From the NCBI GenBank assembly GCA_027919835.1, contig JANVFP010000024.1, positions 372,001 through 436,000 on the forward strand: DNA of 64,000 bases, read 5' to 3'. A model generated the notes under the pieces. That model saw only the letters and a program-made list of their open reading frames with translations. It ran no database searches and was not told the DNA's origin. Position 1 is the first letter of the stretch. The number at the start of each line of letters is the position of its first letter. This document shows, in pieces, positions 31,143 through 43,500 of the stretch. Both the position numbers and the translations under genes were made by a program. The stretch comes from Lentinula raphanica. Its lineage: Eukaryota; Basidiomycota; Agaricomycetes; Agaricales; Omphalotaceae.

Positions 31143-34100
31143 ATGCGCGGTTCACCTTGGCTAACAATCTCCTCTGTGTTCACAATCTTCCTATCACTCT
31201 TTGCACCTTTCGGGTGCGCTTCAAAAGCCGTTCCAAATCCATTCAATGATCCTATTCTCGCACGCTCCGAATCGCTTCTCTCCCCGCGGTTCACTGACCA
31301 AGTGTCGTTCGATAACTTCAGCCTTTCGTTGCAAGGCCAGCGGATATTCCTTCAGTGAGTCGCTCTGTTTTGTCATCTGCTCGCAGCCCAAGAGATGTTA
31401 AACGATGCGTTTCAGTTCAGGAGAATTCCACACCTATCGGTTGCCTGTCCCGGACCTATGGCTCGACATCCTCGAAAAAGTCAAAGCCGCAGGGCTTAAC
31501 GGTGTATCAGTGTACACTCTGATGGCCGTAATCAATCCTTCGAGAGGTGTCGTCGACTTCAACGATTGGAGGGCATTGCAGCCGTTGTATGACGCAGCGA
31601 AAGAAGCTGGAATATGGATCACGTTGCGGCCAGGTACCCATTTCGCGGTTTGACCTATTGCCAGCTGAATTGATATACTCTATCTGTATTGAACGTTCAC
31701 AGGTCCCGTAAGTCTTATGTCCTATATGACCGATATCTTCCCGAACCATCTGAACGCTGGGCCACATAGTACATCAATGCGGAGTCAACTGCAGGAGGAA
31801 TCGCTCATTGGATTACTACTGAGGTCGCAGGCCAGCTTCGGACCAATGCATCAGACTATACCGACGCTTGGATGGATTATATTCTCGGGATCATCAACCA
31901 AACGGCTCCGAACCAGATCACGGAAGGAGGACCTGTGATATTGCTTCAAGTTGGTGAGCGTAGTTCTCTTCGTGAAATTTTTGAAAACCATGCCTACTGA
32001 CATCTTTTCTCGTTAGACAATGAATACAACCAAGCAGAAGGTGCTGGGTACTTTGCAGAATTGGAGTCCGTATATGACAACTCGAGTATCGTGATACCGT
32101 TGACGTATAATGATCCCGGCGAAGGCGACAATTTCATCAATGGGACGGTGAGTGTTGTCAGACATTTGAGTCCCAATGCAAGGTCTAATGTCGATTACTT
32201 GTAGGGAGCAGTCGACTTGTATGGGTGAGTACATAGTACATACGAGTCAAACGTCTGACAGTTGAATCATTTTGTCCCGCAATTCTAGTCTAGACAGTTA
32301 CCCACAATTGTTTGATTGTTCCAACCCGCAGAACTGGAATCCTGTCATTACGAACTACCATTCCTACCATGAATCTGCAAATCCGTCGCAACCATTCTAC
32401 TTTCCTGGTACATTCATTATCCCCCAATGCTCTTTGATACCAAATGACGTTTGACAACCACAGAATTCCAAGGCGGATCTTTCGACGCTTGGGGACCTGG
32501 ATCTCCTGGTACGCACAAGCTGTCTCTTGGATGCACTTTTTCCTGAAGAATTCACATCTCACCTGTAATACAGGCTACGCACAATGCGAAATACTCACAG
32601 GACCAGACTTTCAGTCGGTTTTTAACCGCCAGTTGTGGGCGAGCAATGCGAAATTGACGAGTTTCTACATGATCTTTGGAGGGACATCTTGGGGTGGTAT
32701 TCCGTTCCCGTGAGTTATCTTTTGTTTATCCTTCTCTAATTTCTGCTGATCTCAATCACCAGTGGTGTATGTCATACCCATAATCGCTCCATCTTGAACC
32801 ACTAACCGAAAGCTATTTCTTTCCAGGTCTATACTTCCTATGACTATGGATCAACCGTAAGGCATCCTCTTTTCCTCCTTGTCGTCTTTCTGAATAACTT
32901 CCAGATTTCGGAAAACCGGGGGCTCACAGACAAACACATGGAGCTCAAACTTCAAGGAATTTTCCTCCGGAGCACACCCGATTTCTATAAAACCAACTGG
33001 ATCGGGGATTCTTCCACTGCCGGGTTCACTGCTGGCTCTGTCACGAATTCTGCTGCGTTCGTCACATTCTTGCAGAACCCAGACTCGGGTGCAGGGTTTT
33101 GGATCGTGCGACAGAGTGATTCTACGTCCACGTAAGTCGTCCTTATACCTTCCATCGTTTACTGAAAATTTTGACTAAAATATCATAGTGCAACGACCGA
33201 CTTCAAGTTGAACGTCACTACCGCTGCGGGAGACAAACTACAAGTTCCTCTTGTTGCTTCCAATATCACACTCTCTGGGCGTGAATCAAAAGTTCTCTTG
33301 ACTGATTACGCACTTGGATCGGATTCGAGTCTGTTCTACTCGACAGCGCAAGTCTTTTTCTCTGGTACTATTGGTACCAAACATGTTGCCCTGTTATACG
33401 GTCCTTCAGATCAGGAGCATGAATTCGCCTTGGCCGTCCCATCTGATGACGCGTCGGTCACGACTATCGCGAACTCGTCTTCCATCATCGTCACGTCCGG
33501 CATCACTGTCGGTCTCCTTGGGTCAAACCAATCCTTCACCGTGTTCTCTGTCAGTTCAGGTTTCTCCGGTCTCGCTTCAATCTTTGAATCCGACTCGCTT
33601 CTTGTCCTGTTTGCCGACTCTACGACGGCAAAGACGTTCTTCTCTCCTGTCATTCCTGCAAGCACGGGAGATTTCGTCAACTACTGGGGAATTGGCACTA
33701 ATGATTCTGTGCTCGTTGGAGGGCCGTATCTCGTCCGTTCGGCCAACATCTCTTCCGATGGAACGACTCTTGCTCTTCGTGGGGACCTGAATGTTACTTC
33801 TGGTCTTCCTACTTCAACCACTCTTACTGTCATTGCTCCTGCCAGTGTTACTTCGGTCATTTGGAATGGAGAGAACGTAGCTGTATCTCCCTCCAGCGCA
33901 AATGGATCATCTTCGATCCTTGTTGGTTCTATTCTTGCTTCAACAGATACACAGAATATCACTATTCCAGTACTCTCGGGATGGAAATTTAACAACAGTT
34001 TACCCGAGATTCTCAGTGGGTTCGATGATTCGTCTTGGACTGTAGCGAACCATACGACGACGAATATCCCTTTCCCAATGAACTATGGAGATGGAAGGAT

Positions 34101-35466
34101 AACCTATGGGTGTGATTATGGCTTGTGAGTGGAGACATGCAAAATTGAGTGTACTTCTTTTGGTATAGGTCCTGACACAGTCGCCTTATTTTCCAGCTGC
34201 GAGAATATCGTGCTATGGAGAGGCCATTTCAACGGAACAGGGGCAGAAACCAGCGCGAATCTCTCAATCAACGGAGGCGTTGGTTCGTGACATTCTCATC
34301 TGCTTCCGAACCAGGACTAACTTTCAACATAAAGCGTTTGCTGCAAGCGTCTGGCTGAATGATATATTCCTCAATACGTCGTTTGGAAAGTTAGTGTTTC
34401 CCCTTCTTCTTCTTCTTAGTCCGTTGTTCGACTGCCTGATCACTGTTCTTCGGACAGTTCCACCAACGATGCCAACGTAATCGACGAAACAGATCAGAAG
34501 TTCGTCTTCCCGGAAGGTGCGGTGCTTGTGGGGGCAGATAATGTCCTCACCGTTGTACAGGTATGTCAGCTTCATTTCCCGTAGGAAACTGAACACATGA
34601 AGACGATCACAGGACAACATGGGTTTGGACGAGACATCAGGAAGTCCGTGGCTTCTGTTGCTCTGCATTGTAGTTTCCTCACGCCCGGGTTCTTTCCTTT
34701 CACAGGTGACACTGATGCGTCGAAATCTCCTCGCGGTATACGAGGTTATGCGTTAAACACTGGTAACTTCACAGAGTGGAAAGTTCAAGGCAAAGTCGGT
34801 GGCTACACTGGCTACCTAGATAAAGTTCGCGGGGTGTTGAATGAAGGAGGTCTCTTTGGTGAACGTCAAGGATGGCATCTACCCGGCTTCGATACCTCTT
34901 CTTGGGAGGCTCGTGATCTGTCGGAAGGCTTACCAGACTCTCAAACCGGAGTTGGCTTCTTTGTGACCACGTTTGAGCTGGCTATCCCCGGAGGGTTTGA
35001 TGTACCACTGTCGTTCACGTTCGAGGAGCCGCTAGGGCAACCGTACAGGTTCGTTGGGTTAGTGCTTCAAATGGTCAAGTCGATTGAATGCTCTTAGAGT
35101 GTATCTATTTGTCAATGGCTGGATGATGGGAAAGAGGGTTGGAAATTTGGGGTAAGCAACGACGTTCACAGTAATGCAATGCGTATGTTGCTGATCACAA
35201 TACACTTTCCCAGACCTCAATCCAAGTTCCCCGTACATGAAGGCATCCTCGATTATAATGGGACCAAGTGAGTGTTCACAACTTCCAAAGTGGATGCCCA
35301 AGTTGTGCTAATTATCTTCAGTACTGTCGCTGTGGCTTTGTGGGCTATGGAACCCAATGTGACTATAGCGCCCCAGTTGGAGTTGACCCTCGATGGAATA
35401 TTTCGTGGGGGTATAGGACAGGTATCTACGAATAACCCTGCCTGGTCTCCAGAAGGAAGAGTATAG
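31143..35466 (+). CDS. Secreted beta-galactosidase, GH35
   Basis: A roughly 1,000-residue enzyme spread over about 18 exons. Signal peptide MRGSPWLTISSVFTIFLSLF; an ATG at 31122 in the same frame is an alternative start. Catalytic barrel landmarks: SGEFHTYRLP, RPG-PYINAESTAGG, GGPVILLQV-DNEY (Glu after Asn is the acid/base; the family's first Glu is Asp here), and P-EFQGGSFDAWG (Glu nucleophile, its codon split by an intron), then GGTSWGGIPFPG-VYTSYDYGS. C-terminal beta-domains include ITYGCDYGF, ASVWLNDIFLNTSF, SPRGIRGYAL and LGPQSKFPVHEGILDYNGTN. It removes terminal beta-galactose from plant or fungal polysaccharides outside the cell. Two exons are tiny: 31703-31707 (GTCCC) and 32763-32766 (TGGT). 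I see no frameshift, so it appears functional. Confidence 0.9.
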
Positions 35467-35912
35467 TGGAACTCGATTGATTTTCGGTAACATGATTGGA
35501 TGTGAATAGCAGAACCAAGGTTCCGAGCCCTTGATATCACTCCAACTACCAAGATGTTTCGCGGTTTTTCTTGCTATTCAATCAAAATTTCTCTCCATGC
35601 AGATTCCCTTGTATGATATCCTGACTACAATCTCTTCCATTTCAAGCGGTCTCGCACTGCCCACTCATTATCGCACCGGTAACAGCAGGTACATACGCAA
35701 CGATATTCGAACGCCACGCAACTCTGAGTTCCAGGCGGTGTCCAAGTCCGCCATCGGACATCCGATGTACCATGTGTAGCGACTGTAACGCACTGTAACG
35801 AGTGGAGTCGGCGTGTTTCGACCAACGACATAAATTGCTTGCTTCGAACTCACCAGGAAACTATCCCTTCCTCTGTTACAATTGAGCTGGTCTCTACTCA
35901 CATCTCATTACT
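35467..35912. other. Intergenic between GH35 and secreted family gene 1
   Basis: No gene recognised. Contains a short tandem pair (CTGTAACG twice near 35783-35799). Confidence 0.6.
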
Positions 35913-36913
35913 ATGAGATTGTTCTTCTATTCTCTAGATATTATTCTCATCTCGTTTCTTTTCGTTTCGAATCCGGTCGACGTTGATGGACGGCCGGTTG
36001 GACCATCTGGCCTTTCGAATGCTCAAACTTCCGAAACCTTCATGGGTTATATTGTTGCTCAAAATTTCGTGCGTTCTAGGGTTTTTGCGATCCCATTCCT
36101 ACTTGTTGAAACGCTCACTTGTCGTACTTGGGCTCTAGAAGGATATGAAGAACGATCATTGGTTACTGGATAAGAATGATGCAGGTTACAGAGGCGCATG
36201 GTTCGAGCGACCTATCTATACACACCCAGGTGCACCCAAGAATTAGTGAGTGGGGTATCATATATCAAAGCTTGTTCTATCGTTGCTCATTCTCACTTTT
36301 GATTGAACTTCATTCCAATCGCAGCATATTTGTGATTTTCTGTCCTGAAATCGTTTTAGTATCCAGCGACTCATCCTTGATTCAACAGTGCAAGGTTGCG
36401 CAATCGCGAGATTTCATCATACCAGCCGATGTGGTGAGTGTTGTAGAAAGACCGCATTCTGCATCCCCTCTCGTTTCTACTAATGAGCTTGTACACCGGC
36501 AGCGTTTTACTTCGGTGTCAGGGAGTCCTGCAGACCTGCAGAAAACGACTGGACTCAACCCAGACAACATCGTACTCAACCCCGTCGGCTCTAATTCTCG
36601 AGGACCACAGCTGCAAATGTGGATCCCAAGGGCAGTCATCCTGCATGATATCAACCATCCGCCTTTGTCGATTAGTAAGAAACCTGTACAATCATTTAGA
36701 GAGAATTCGGATGCTATGGAGGAATTCGAATGCTGTGAGTGTTTTCAAGCCGCCTTGTTTCTTTCCAAGTTTGCAGTTCGCGATAGTTGTATTCACAACG
36801 CATACTCAGGGAAATCCGGTCAGGACAACCAACAATTGCCGACTGCCGACTGGCGTAGAATAGCCAAGGATGCCAATATCAACTTACCTGAGCAATACAT
36901 AAATGATTTATAG
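35913..36913 (+). CDS. Secreted protein of unknown family, paralogue 1
   Basis: Signal peptide MRLFFYSLDIILISFLFVSN, then DVDGRPVGPSGLSNAQ and FMGYIVAQNF. Exons inferred: 35913-36068, 36139-36245, a 7-nt exon 36325-36331, then CKVAQSRDFIIPADV, RFTSVSGSPADLQKTTGLNP with PQLQMWIPRAVI, and a last exon with TADWRRIAKDANINLPEQYI. Paralogues 2 and 3 share the G-R-P...P-S-G...N-A-Q start, LGY, an HW...RP.(Y/F).HP...P stretch, the lone Cys at the start of the middle exon, an R(Y/F)(T/S) exon start, a (L/I)xNP...L(H/Q)(M/I)W(L/I)P core and a short helical tail. No known domain identified. Extracellular; role unknown. A first-exon difference is the loss of charged residues before LGY. Confidence 0.72.
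36325..36331 (+). other. Inferred 7-nt microexon of secreted paralogue 1
   Basis: CATATTT lies between CGCAG and GTGATT. Inclusion converts the 2-nt overhang of the previous exon (TA) into Tyr-Ile-Phe and puts the next exon (TGC AAG GTT) in frame. Confidence 0.55.
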
Positions 36914-37316
36914 GTCAGTTGGTGCTGGTGCGACTGTCTGAAGTGGGTATAGCTCATGTCGTTCATTTGTTTGACAGAAGCAAATTGCGTCCCAACCACG
37001 CGCTCAGAACATCGATGGGTCTCTCGAAGATGATCAGTGACGAGATTTCTGAACACAATGATGTTCGCAAATATGTCGAAGTATACTTGATCCATGTTTT
37101 AACCTTCCTCACGCCAACCAATGATCAACGAACATTCCCTGCCATTTGTGAGTGAACGACATTGCAGGAGTCATCTACTGGAATCTATTGATGGTGCAAA
37201 CAGTCCATCACACTACTTGAAACAAAAAAACCATCACAAAGACAGAGAAAGACAGTGACACAAATAAAGGGACGCCACGGATGAGCATTGAGGTTGTTCG
37301 AAACGAACTTTGATTA
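36914..37316. other. Intergenic, convergent 3' ends of paralogues 1 and 2
   Basis: No gene recognised in about 400 bp. The reading frame starting near 37288 on the plus strand is the antisense of paralogue 2's last exon. Confidence 0.6.
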
Positions 37317-38477
37317 TCATCTTTCTGATATCTTTGGGCTGCCTGCATCGCCTCCTTCGCAGTCTGCTTCCACGTTGTCAGTGCCGCATTGCGCTCTCTT
37401 CAACGGGCTGTCTTGTATCGCCTCCGACTCTGCCTCTTGTATCTTCAACGCTTCATCCCGCTGCTGTCGCTATTATATGATCGAACGTTAGTTTCACGCA
37501 TGTTACTATTAGGCCAATCCACTGAAATAACTGACATGTAATTCATCAGTGTATCCTTTGGGTAAGTTGAGAGGCTGGGGCTGTCCCTTCTGCGCTATGG
37601 GATTCAAGTCGGCAATCGTCTTGGAGTGCTCATTGGGCTTCTCTTATGATTTGTCAACATAGCAAAGACTTTCAATTCGGGAAGGAACAGTGCGGCACGA
37701 AACACTCACTGCAACTCTCTGGATCAATCTTCAAAGGGTGCGATTTCGGGGATTTGAGGAATGCTGTAGTCGGGATCCAAATTTGCAGATGTCGTGGGTG
37801 AGGTTCGATTTCGTATCTGCTAATGGGATTGATTATGAGAGAGTCGTGATCAAGCTTGACAATGTGGGCCGAGCCGGGTCGCATATTGATCCAAGTGTAA
37901 CGCTATAGGTAGTCTTGTAAGCCAGCAAGGCATCATCATCAGTAAGCAAACTCAAGACTCACAACTTTTCCTGGTTCAATGAAATCACGCTCGTACACAA
38001 CGTCGCACTGTTATAAATGATGACAATCAATACCTTCAGGCATCCTAACAAGATCAAGGAAAGAATATCACAACTACGCTGGTTGAAGAATGAGCGCTCG
38101 ATGTCTGCCAGATCTGAAGCTTTGCTCTATCACTCACAATCCATTGGGGGGCTCAGGATGTGTAAAGAACGGCCGTTTCAACCAATGTCCAGTTGATTGC
38201 CTCAAAAGCGCTTCAAGCAGCTAAAGATCCCTGACGTCAAAAGGTATGAGGGAGGATGACAGAATCTATAACACACCTTGCCATTCACCGAATCATCTTC
38301 TATGTAAGCATAGCCTAAGATTGTTTCACCAGGAATTATCTTGGACACTTCGTTCTCGGGTTTATCTTGAGCATTCGGAAACCCAGATGGCCCAAGTGGC
38401 CGACCAACGACAACAAGATTCGTGAGGGTGTAAGAGGCGAGTAGTAGAATTCCGAGAGGATGTAAGAGCAATTTCAT
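37317..38477 (-). CDS. Secreted protein of unknown family, paralogue 2
   Basis: Signal peptide MKLLLHPLGILLLASYTLTN, then GRPLGPSGFPNAQ and GETILGYAYIEDDSVNGK. Next exons: LLEALLRQSTGHWLKRPFF with THPEPPNG; CDVVYERDFIEPGKV; RYTWINMRPGSAHIVKLDHD through SLIINPIS, HPRHLQIWIPTTAF and KIDPESC; then KPNEHSKTIADLNPIAQKGQ with LPKGYTDELH; and finally a charged tail RQQRDEALKIQEAESEAIQD ending in SER. How the second and third exons join is not settled: a 2-nt overhang must be filled, perhaps by a 4-nt exon (CGTA, about 38078). The expanded charged tail is longer than in paralogue 1. Extracellular; function unknown. Confidence 0.72.
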
Positions 38478-38894
38478 ATTAAGCGTATGTAAGTCGAGAC
38501 CAGCTCAGCTTTCGATGGTGAAGATAGGTGAAGATCAACTTTCTAGCTCGATCCCTTGAAGACTTATGTATATACTATAGCCATCAATACTTCAAACATG
38601 TAAACAGTAACAACCAGAGATTGAATATTCAAAAGATTCATAGCCATCCTTAGCCATCGTGGCGAAAGCGATTGGCGACATTCGGTTACCATCATTCCCT
38701 GAAGCCTCCGGGAGGCTGGATTCTGCTGATATGTCATATTTCCCGACGCCGAAGGCAAGTCCAGGCAAGTCACTGTTGTTCGTCGTTCGATAGATAATAG
38801 AAGGATGATAGAATCAAACAATCTAATGTTCTGCAAGGATGAGGTCTGATGAGGTTGTCCGGCCCAACGAGCATTGAATATTGACCTTTGAGCC
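38478..38894. other. Intergenic between paralogues 2 and 3
   Basis: No gene recognised. It should hold the promoter of paralogue 2 and the 3' region of paralogue 3, both minus strand. Confidence 0.6.
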
Positions 38895-39996
38895 TCAAGA
38901 ATTCCCCGGGCTGTGGCCCGGTGCCAGGTTCGTCTGCGCCCGTTGGTTCCACGCCTCCACCATCGCATCTTGTTTCTGATGTATAAGAAGATAAAACGTG
39001 AGTTTCGCGCGCAGGCGAGGGAATTTCGATGAAGTAGTAACTGACAGCTAAATCTTCGAGATATCCGGCCGGTAGCTCGATATTGGCGGCCTTGGCTATG
39101 CCCCGCCAGTCGGCGATAAGCTGGCGTTCTTTCAGTTCGGTGGCCTTCTCTAAGAGTTCTAAGATAGGGAACACGTCAGTGACAACAAATAGTGCGGTAC
39201 GAAAGACTTACTGCAATCCGCCGGGTCGAGAATCAGAGGTTTTTTCCGGGATTTGTCGTTGGAATCATGGAACACGTTTCTCGGAAGCCACATGTGCAGG
39301 TGTCGTGGTCGAGGATCATCTTGCGGACTACTCACAGGGTTGATCACAAGATAGTTTTGATTTGTGCTAATATCGGGGTACCCATTTCGCGAACTGTAAC
39401 GCTATGGGAATGAAGTTGTAATCGAGAGGGTTGCATTAGTAGAGGCAATATTTTTGGCACAACACTCACGACTTTATTTACGAGATGATTTGTCCTCCGA
39501 ACGAACATCTCGCACTGTTAAACCAGAGAATCAAAACCCTTGCACCAAAAAGGGGTCAAGCAAAGAGTATTACCATCAAGCTGCCAAAGATGAGAGCGAC
39601 TTGAGCAATGATGCATATGCATGATGTTTTTCATCACTCACTAATCTTTGGGCGGCTCAGGATGTGAATATAACGGTCGCTCTAACCAATGTTGTCCCTT
39701 GGGGTATTCATTTAAATATGCGAGTAACTCGTCCCTAGCAAGGTCAGCAATCTACAGACCCAGAATGAGTTTGAGCGTGATCGATAAAAAGGATCTTTAT
39801 CTTCTAACACACTTACATTCGCAACAAAAGTGTAACCCAGGAACGGCCCCTTCAAGGAGGTTTCTTCCTTGGATTCACTTTGAGCATTCGGAGAGCCAGA
39901 TGGCGAGTCATTAAGAACTGGACGACCATTGACAACCACAAGGTTCATGAGGGTGTAAAAGACGAGGAATAGAATTCCAAGAGGATGAGTGAACAT
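38895..39996 (-). CDS. Secreted protein of unknown family, paralogue 3
   Basis: Starts at ATG 39996 with signal peptide MFTHPLGILFLVFYTLMN, then GRPVLNDSPSGSPNAQ and LKGPFLGYTFVAN. Following exons: IADLARDELLAYLNEYPKG with HWLERPLYSHPEPPKD; a 7-nt exon (CTTGATG, 39580-39574); CEMFVRRTNHLVNKV; RYSSRNGYPDISTNQNYLVI with RPRHLHMWLPRNVF and KPLILDPADC; KLLEKATELKERQLIADWRG with IAKAANIELPAGYLEDLA; and a tail KQDAMVEAWNQRAQTN ending in PGNS. The 7-nt exon sits at the same place as in paralogue 1 and supplies Tyr-Leu-Met. Paralogues 2 and 3 lie head to tail and are closer to each other in the signal peptide (HPLGIL) than to paralogue 1. Function unknown. Confidence 0.73.
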
Positions 39997-40574
39997 AGTG
40001 TGAACGAAGGTAAGTAGCCTAGACCAGCTAAGCTCTTGATGGGTGGAGATCAACCTGTATAAGCGTCTAATCAAATCCCTCAAACTTATAACGATAACAA
40101 ATCTGAGAAATTTGTCCGACTGGCCCACACGTGTTTCCACGAATCAACATGGCAAAACTTATCCTGTGCAAAGGAAGGAAGGTTCAAGCCTAAGGAGGTT
40201 CAAGGAAGGAAGATACTTTCGTCCCCAAGAATGAGATTCAGCAAGACTTCAAATGAACCACGTATGTAGTGACACCAGGTGGCGAAAGAGTTCGGAGAGG
40301 GCGAGTTTCCGTCGAGCCTTGACGTTAGTTCAATATTGCCTGATGTTTCCTAATTCTTCCCAATGGTTTGTACTCCCATCCACCACCCATGATCGGACAG
40401 TCACACACGGGGCTTCAAATCGGGAACATAGAACAGCGGCTCCTACGAAGGTAGAAAATAGATGATTCGGTAGCGGCATCCGAGGTTAGCCAATGGTCGA
40501 ACAATCCTCGGGACAGGTAACAGTAGAAAGGGAGCAAAAGATTGTGTCGCCGATAGATACATACACAGATTAAC
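39997..40574. other. Intergenic upstream of paralogue 3
   Basis: No gene recognised. Contains repeated AAGGAAGGAAG and GGTTCAAG words near 40169-40212. Confidence 0.55.
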
Positions 40575-43500
40575 TCAGTCAAGTATTCCATTAGGGTTAT
40601 CCTTCTCGTCGACCGCCGGCGACAATTCAACTTGTAACGTCGTCAGTCCCTGCCTAATCACCTTCACCCTTTCCTCGAACTGGTCCAACGCCTTAGAGAG
40701 GGCAAACACATCGCCTAGAGCTTCGTCAAATGATTTTGGTGGTATCGGGCTCGCCAAAGTCCGTCCATGCTGACTAGGCATCTTTCCAGCAGCCAACTCA
40801 TCCCAAAGAGCAGTGACGACCCCATGAATCCACTTCTCTCTATCTTCCCTCTCCTCTTTCAGCATCCTCTCTCTCTCCTGACTTTCAATTTGCATCTGCA
40901 TCTCTCTCTCTGCCTTGCTCGCCCTCTCCAAGTGTTTACCGTTTGCAACAGCATGTGATCCCATCGTTCCAGCCGTCGGGACTCTCATCCACGTCCAGAG
41001 GTTGCTCACCACAAGTGCAAAGATGATAGCATACAGCACTGAGGTACTTGACAGGTTAGATTTCGGGGGTATCATATCGCCAAGGAGCTCTAGCGCGCCC
41101 TTTGTGCTCTGCTTCGCTACACCCCAAGTGCCCTCTAGAGTTTCTAGAGCCCACTGAAGACCTCGCGAGCTGGGTTCGCCAGTCGCACTCGCGGCAGAAG
41201 GTGATGTAGGAGCATTGGGATCAGACGCAGTCGCCGTACCATTCGAGGTTGACGTAGTCGTCGGCGGAGCGACAACGACATCTAACTTCACACCCTCCGG
41301 TACGAATTCCGTTTGGTGTTCTTGGATATAGGACCTCATCGCCTTCTCCAGATCGTTATGGTAGGTCTTTTGTCCATCGATGGCACCTCTCTCAATCAAC
41401 CCTTTGATGAAACTCCTTCCGGTCCACTCAACTTGGGTAGTCACTACGACCTTGGAGCTTATCGCACTAGCGTACGTGATACATGTTCGAGTCTTCACAC
41501 TAAACGCGCCACCAGAAGGGACATCGGGTGTTCTAGTCGTGGTAAGAGTCGACGAATAGGCGTTTGAATTAGAAAGAGAAAAGTCGCAGTATTCGACTTC
41601 GTCGCGGATTTCGCACTTGGTTTGCTTGGGACCTACAGACCCTGAGAGGGGTTTGATGTAGGACATGGTTCGAGAGAGGTGGCTGTCGTCACCAGGGGTC
41701 CAATCAGACATCTGAAGATCTATGAAGAAAAAGAGCGATTCGCATCAGATCCAGAATCAGTCCAGTACACAAAACGTTCTTCACCAATTAACTTCTGGTT
41801 CGTGACCAGAAAGTCCTTTATGAACCCACTCGTGAACATCAGGTTGTGGATTTTGTCAGGAGTTCCAGGTATGACCGTATCCAACGCCATCTCCGTGAAA
41901 TGTTTGCCTTCCTTCCCACATTTACAGAACGTAACTTTGTTCTGGGTAAGACCTCCGACAGAACCAGCTCCTGGTATGGCACTTCCATCCCCATCGCTGA
42001 TGAGGGTTCCTTCAATGATGCCTCCATTACCGCCTCCCTCACGAGAACCAGAACCAATAGAAGCATTGTCCGAAACAGCACCGGAGAGGGACCCTGGTCG
42101 GACTAGTCGCCAAATGTTGTATATCACGTCATAGGTAGTGTCTCGAGAGAGGAAAGAAGCGAATGTGTATTTCGACTGCCGAGTAGTAATAAGGATAGCA
42201 TTTGGAATGACAAAAGCTGTCATCTTCTTTTCCAAAGAGATAATTTCATCGATGGGTATTGAGAGCTGAAACAGATTCAATGATGTCAGTATCACTACAG
42301 GTCAAAAGAGTGGAGAATGGATGGAGAAGGGCGAAGGAGAAAATGTTAGCTCACGTCCGTTATCCACCCGAGAATGTTCGCATGGAAGCAAATGTGGTTC
42401 TCCGAGATATACAGCCGACCTTGGATGAGAATTTCCCGTTGAAGAGCACAACCATAGTCTGGCGAATTGGAAAAAAGGAAGGTAATGGTTCAGTTGTTGG
42501 CAACCGAGCGTGAGGATTACTCAGTGCTCACCTTCGATCAAATAGTCACCTTCGGGTATATTTCTGAACAGCTCATGGAAATCTGCATTTCTCCTTGAAC
42601 TTGCAACCGCAAAGCCTGTCACTGGCATATCATGAGCATCAATCGCGCTAGCCAAATCATCATCATCACTCGAATCCACAGATGAGTCGTTACTATCATC
42701 CGATTCTAATCCTGAGTAATAGTCCAGATTCGCAGGGTCAGGAGTATACTCGGCAGTGACGTTAGTCCCATTATCACTATGCATTGAGAGACTCGGACGG
42801 TGACGGCGACGTTTGCCTCCTATCGAACCTGAACCAATGGAGGACCGGCGAGATTTAGATGACCGAGTGGAACGCGGAGGGGAAAATTGAGTGGAAGATG
42901 AAGCACCGGCTGAGGTTGATCCAGGAAGCATGTATGGCGTGCTGTCGCCTATGGATGATTTTCTGTTCGACGCAGTAGTCCCTGTTCGGGTCACAGCCTG
43001 GAGAGCTGGAGGTGAGAATTGCAACTGCTGCTGAGCACTGAAAGCAGGATTGGCCATAGCGAGCCCAGAAGCTGCAATAGCTCCAGCAAGACCAGTGGGT
43101 TTAGCTGTGGGTTGGCGACGCCAAGGCTTCGAACCCTCCTTCTTCTTAGACGAGGATGAATTTGGTGGTGATGCGTTCGTATTGGTGGATCTTATGGAAG
43201 CAGCGTCCGTATCACGCCTAGGAGAAGACAGTCTGGTAGTAGCGTTGGGTGCAGATTGAGTTTTCGCGACGAGGGTTGTCGAAACTTCGCCAGAAGGAGG
43301 GAATTCGGAAGTCGGCGATTCAACAATAGGCGTCATGTCATCGACTTCATGGTAAAAGCTAGGAGCAGAAGCATTTCCCGCGCGTGAGTGTGTAAGACTC
43401 GTTCCGTTCGCTGCTAGGTTCATGTTTCCATTCAACGATTTGTTCGAACCCATTTTGCGAACCTCCAACTCTGGCGAAGGGAGCAAACCACCAGTGGTTT

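Noticed and set aside
32401..32470. Apparent frame break in GH35 before the nucleophile
   Set aside because: Explained by an intron: TTTCCTG|GTACAT to CCACAG|AATTC restores FPEFQGG.
41679..42134. 151-codon plus-strand frame opposite the LAM gene
   Set aside because: Lies antisense to the GRAM/VASt exons and mirrors their codon structure; a shadow frame.
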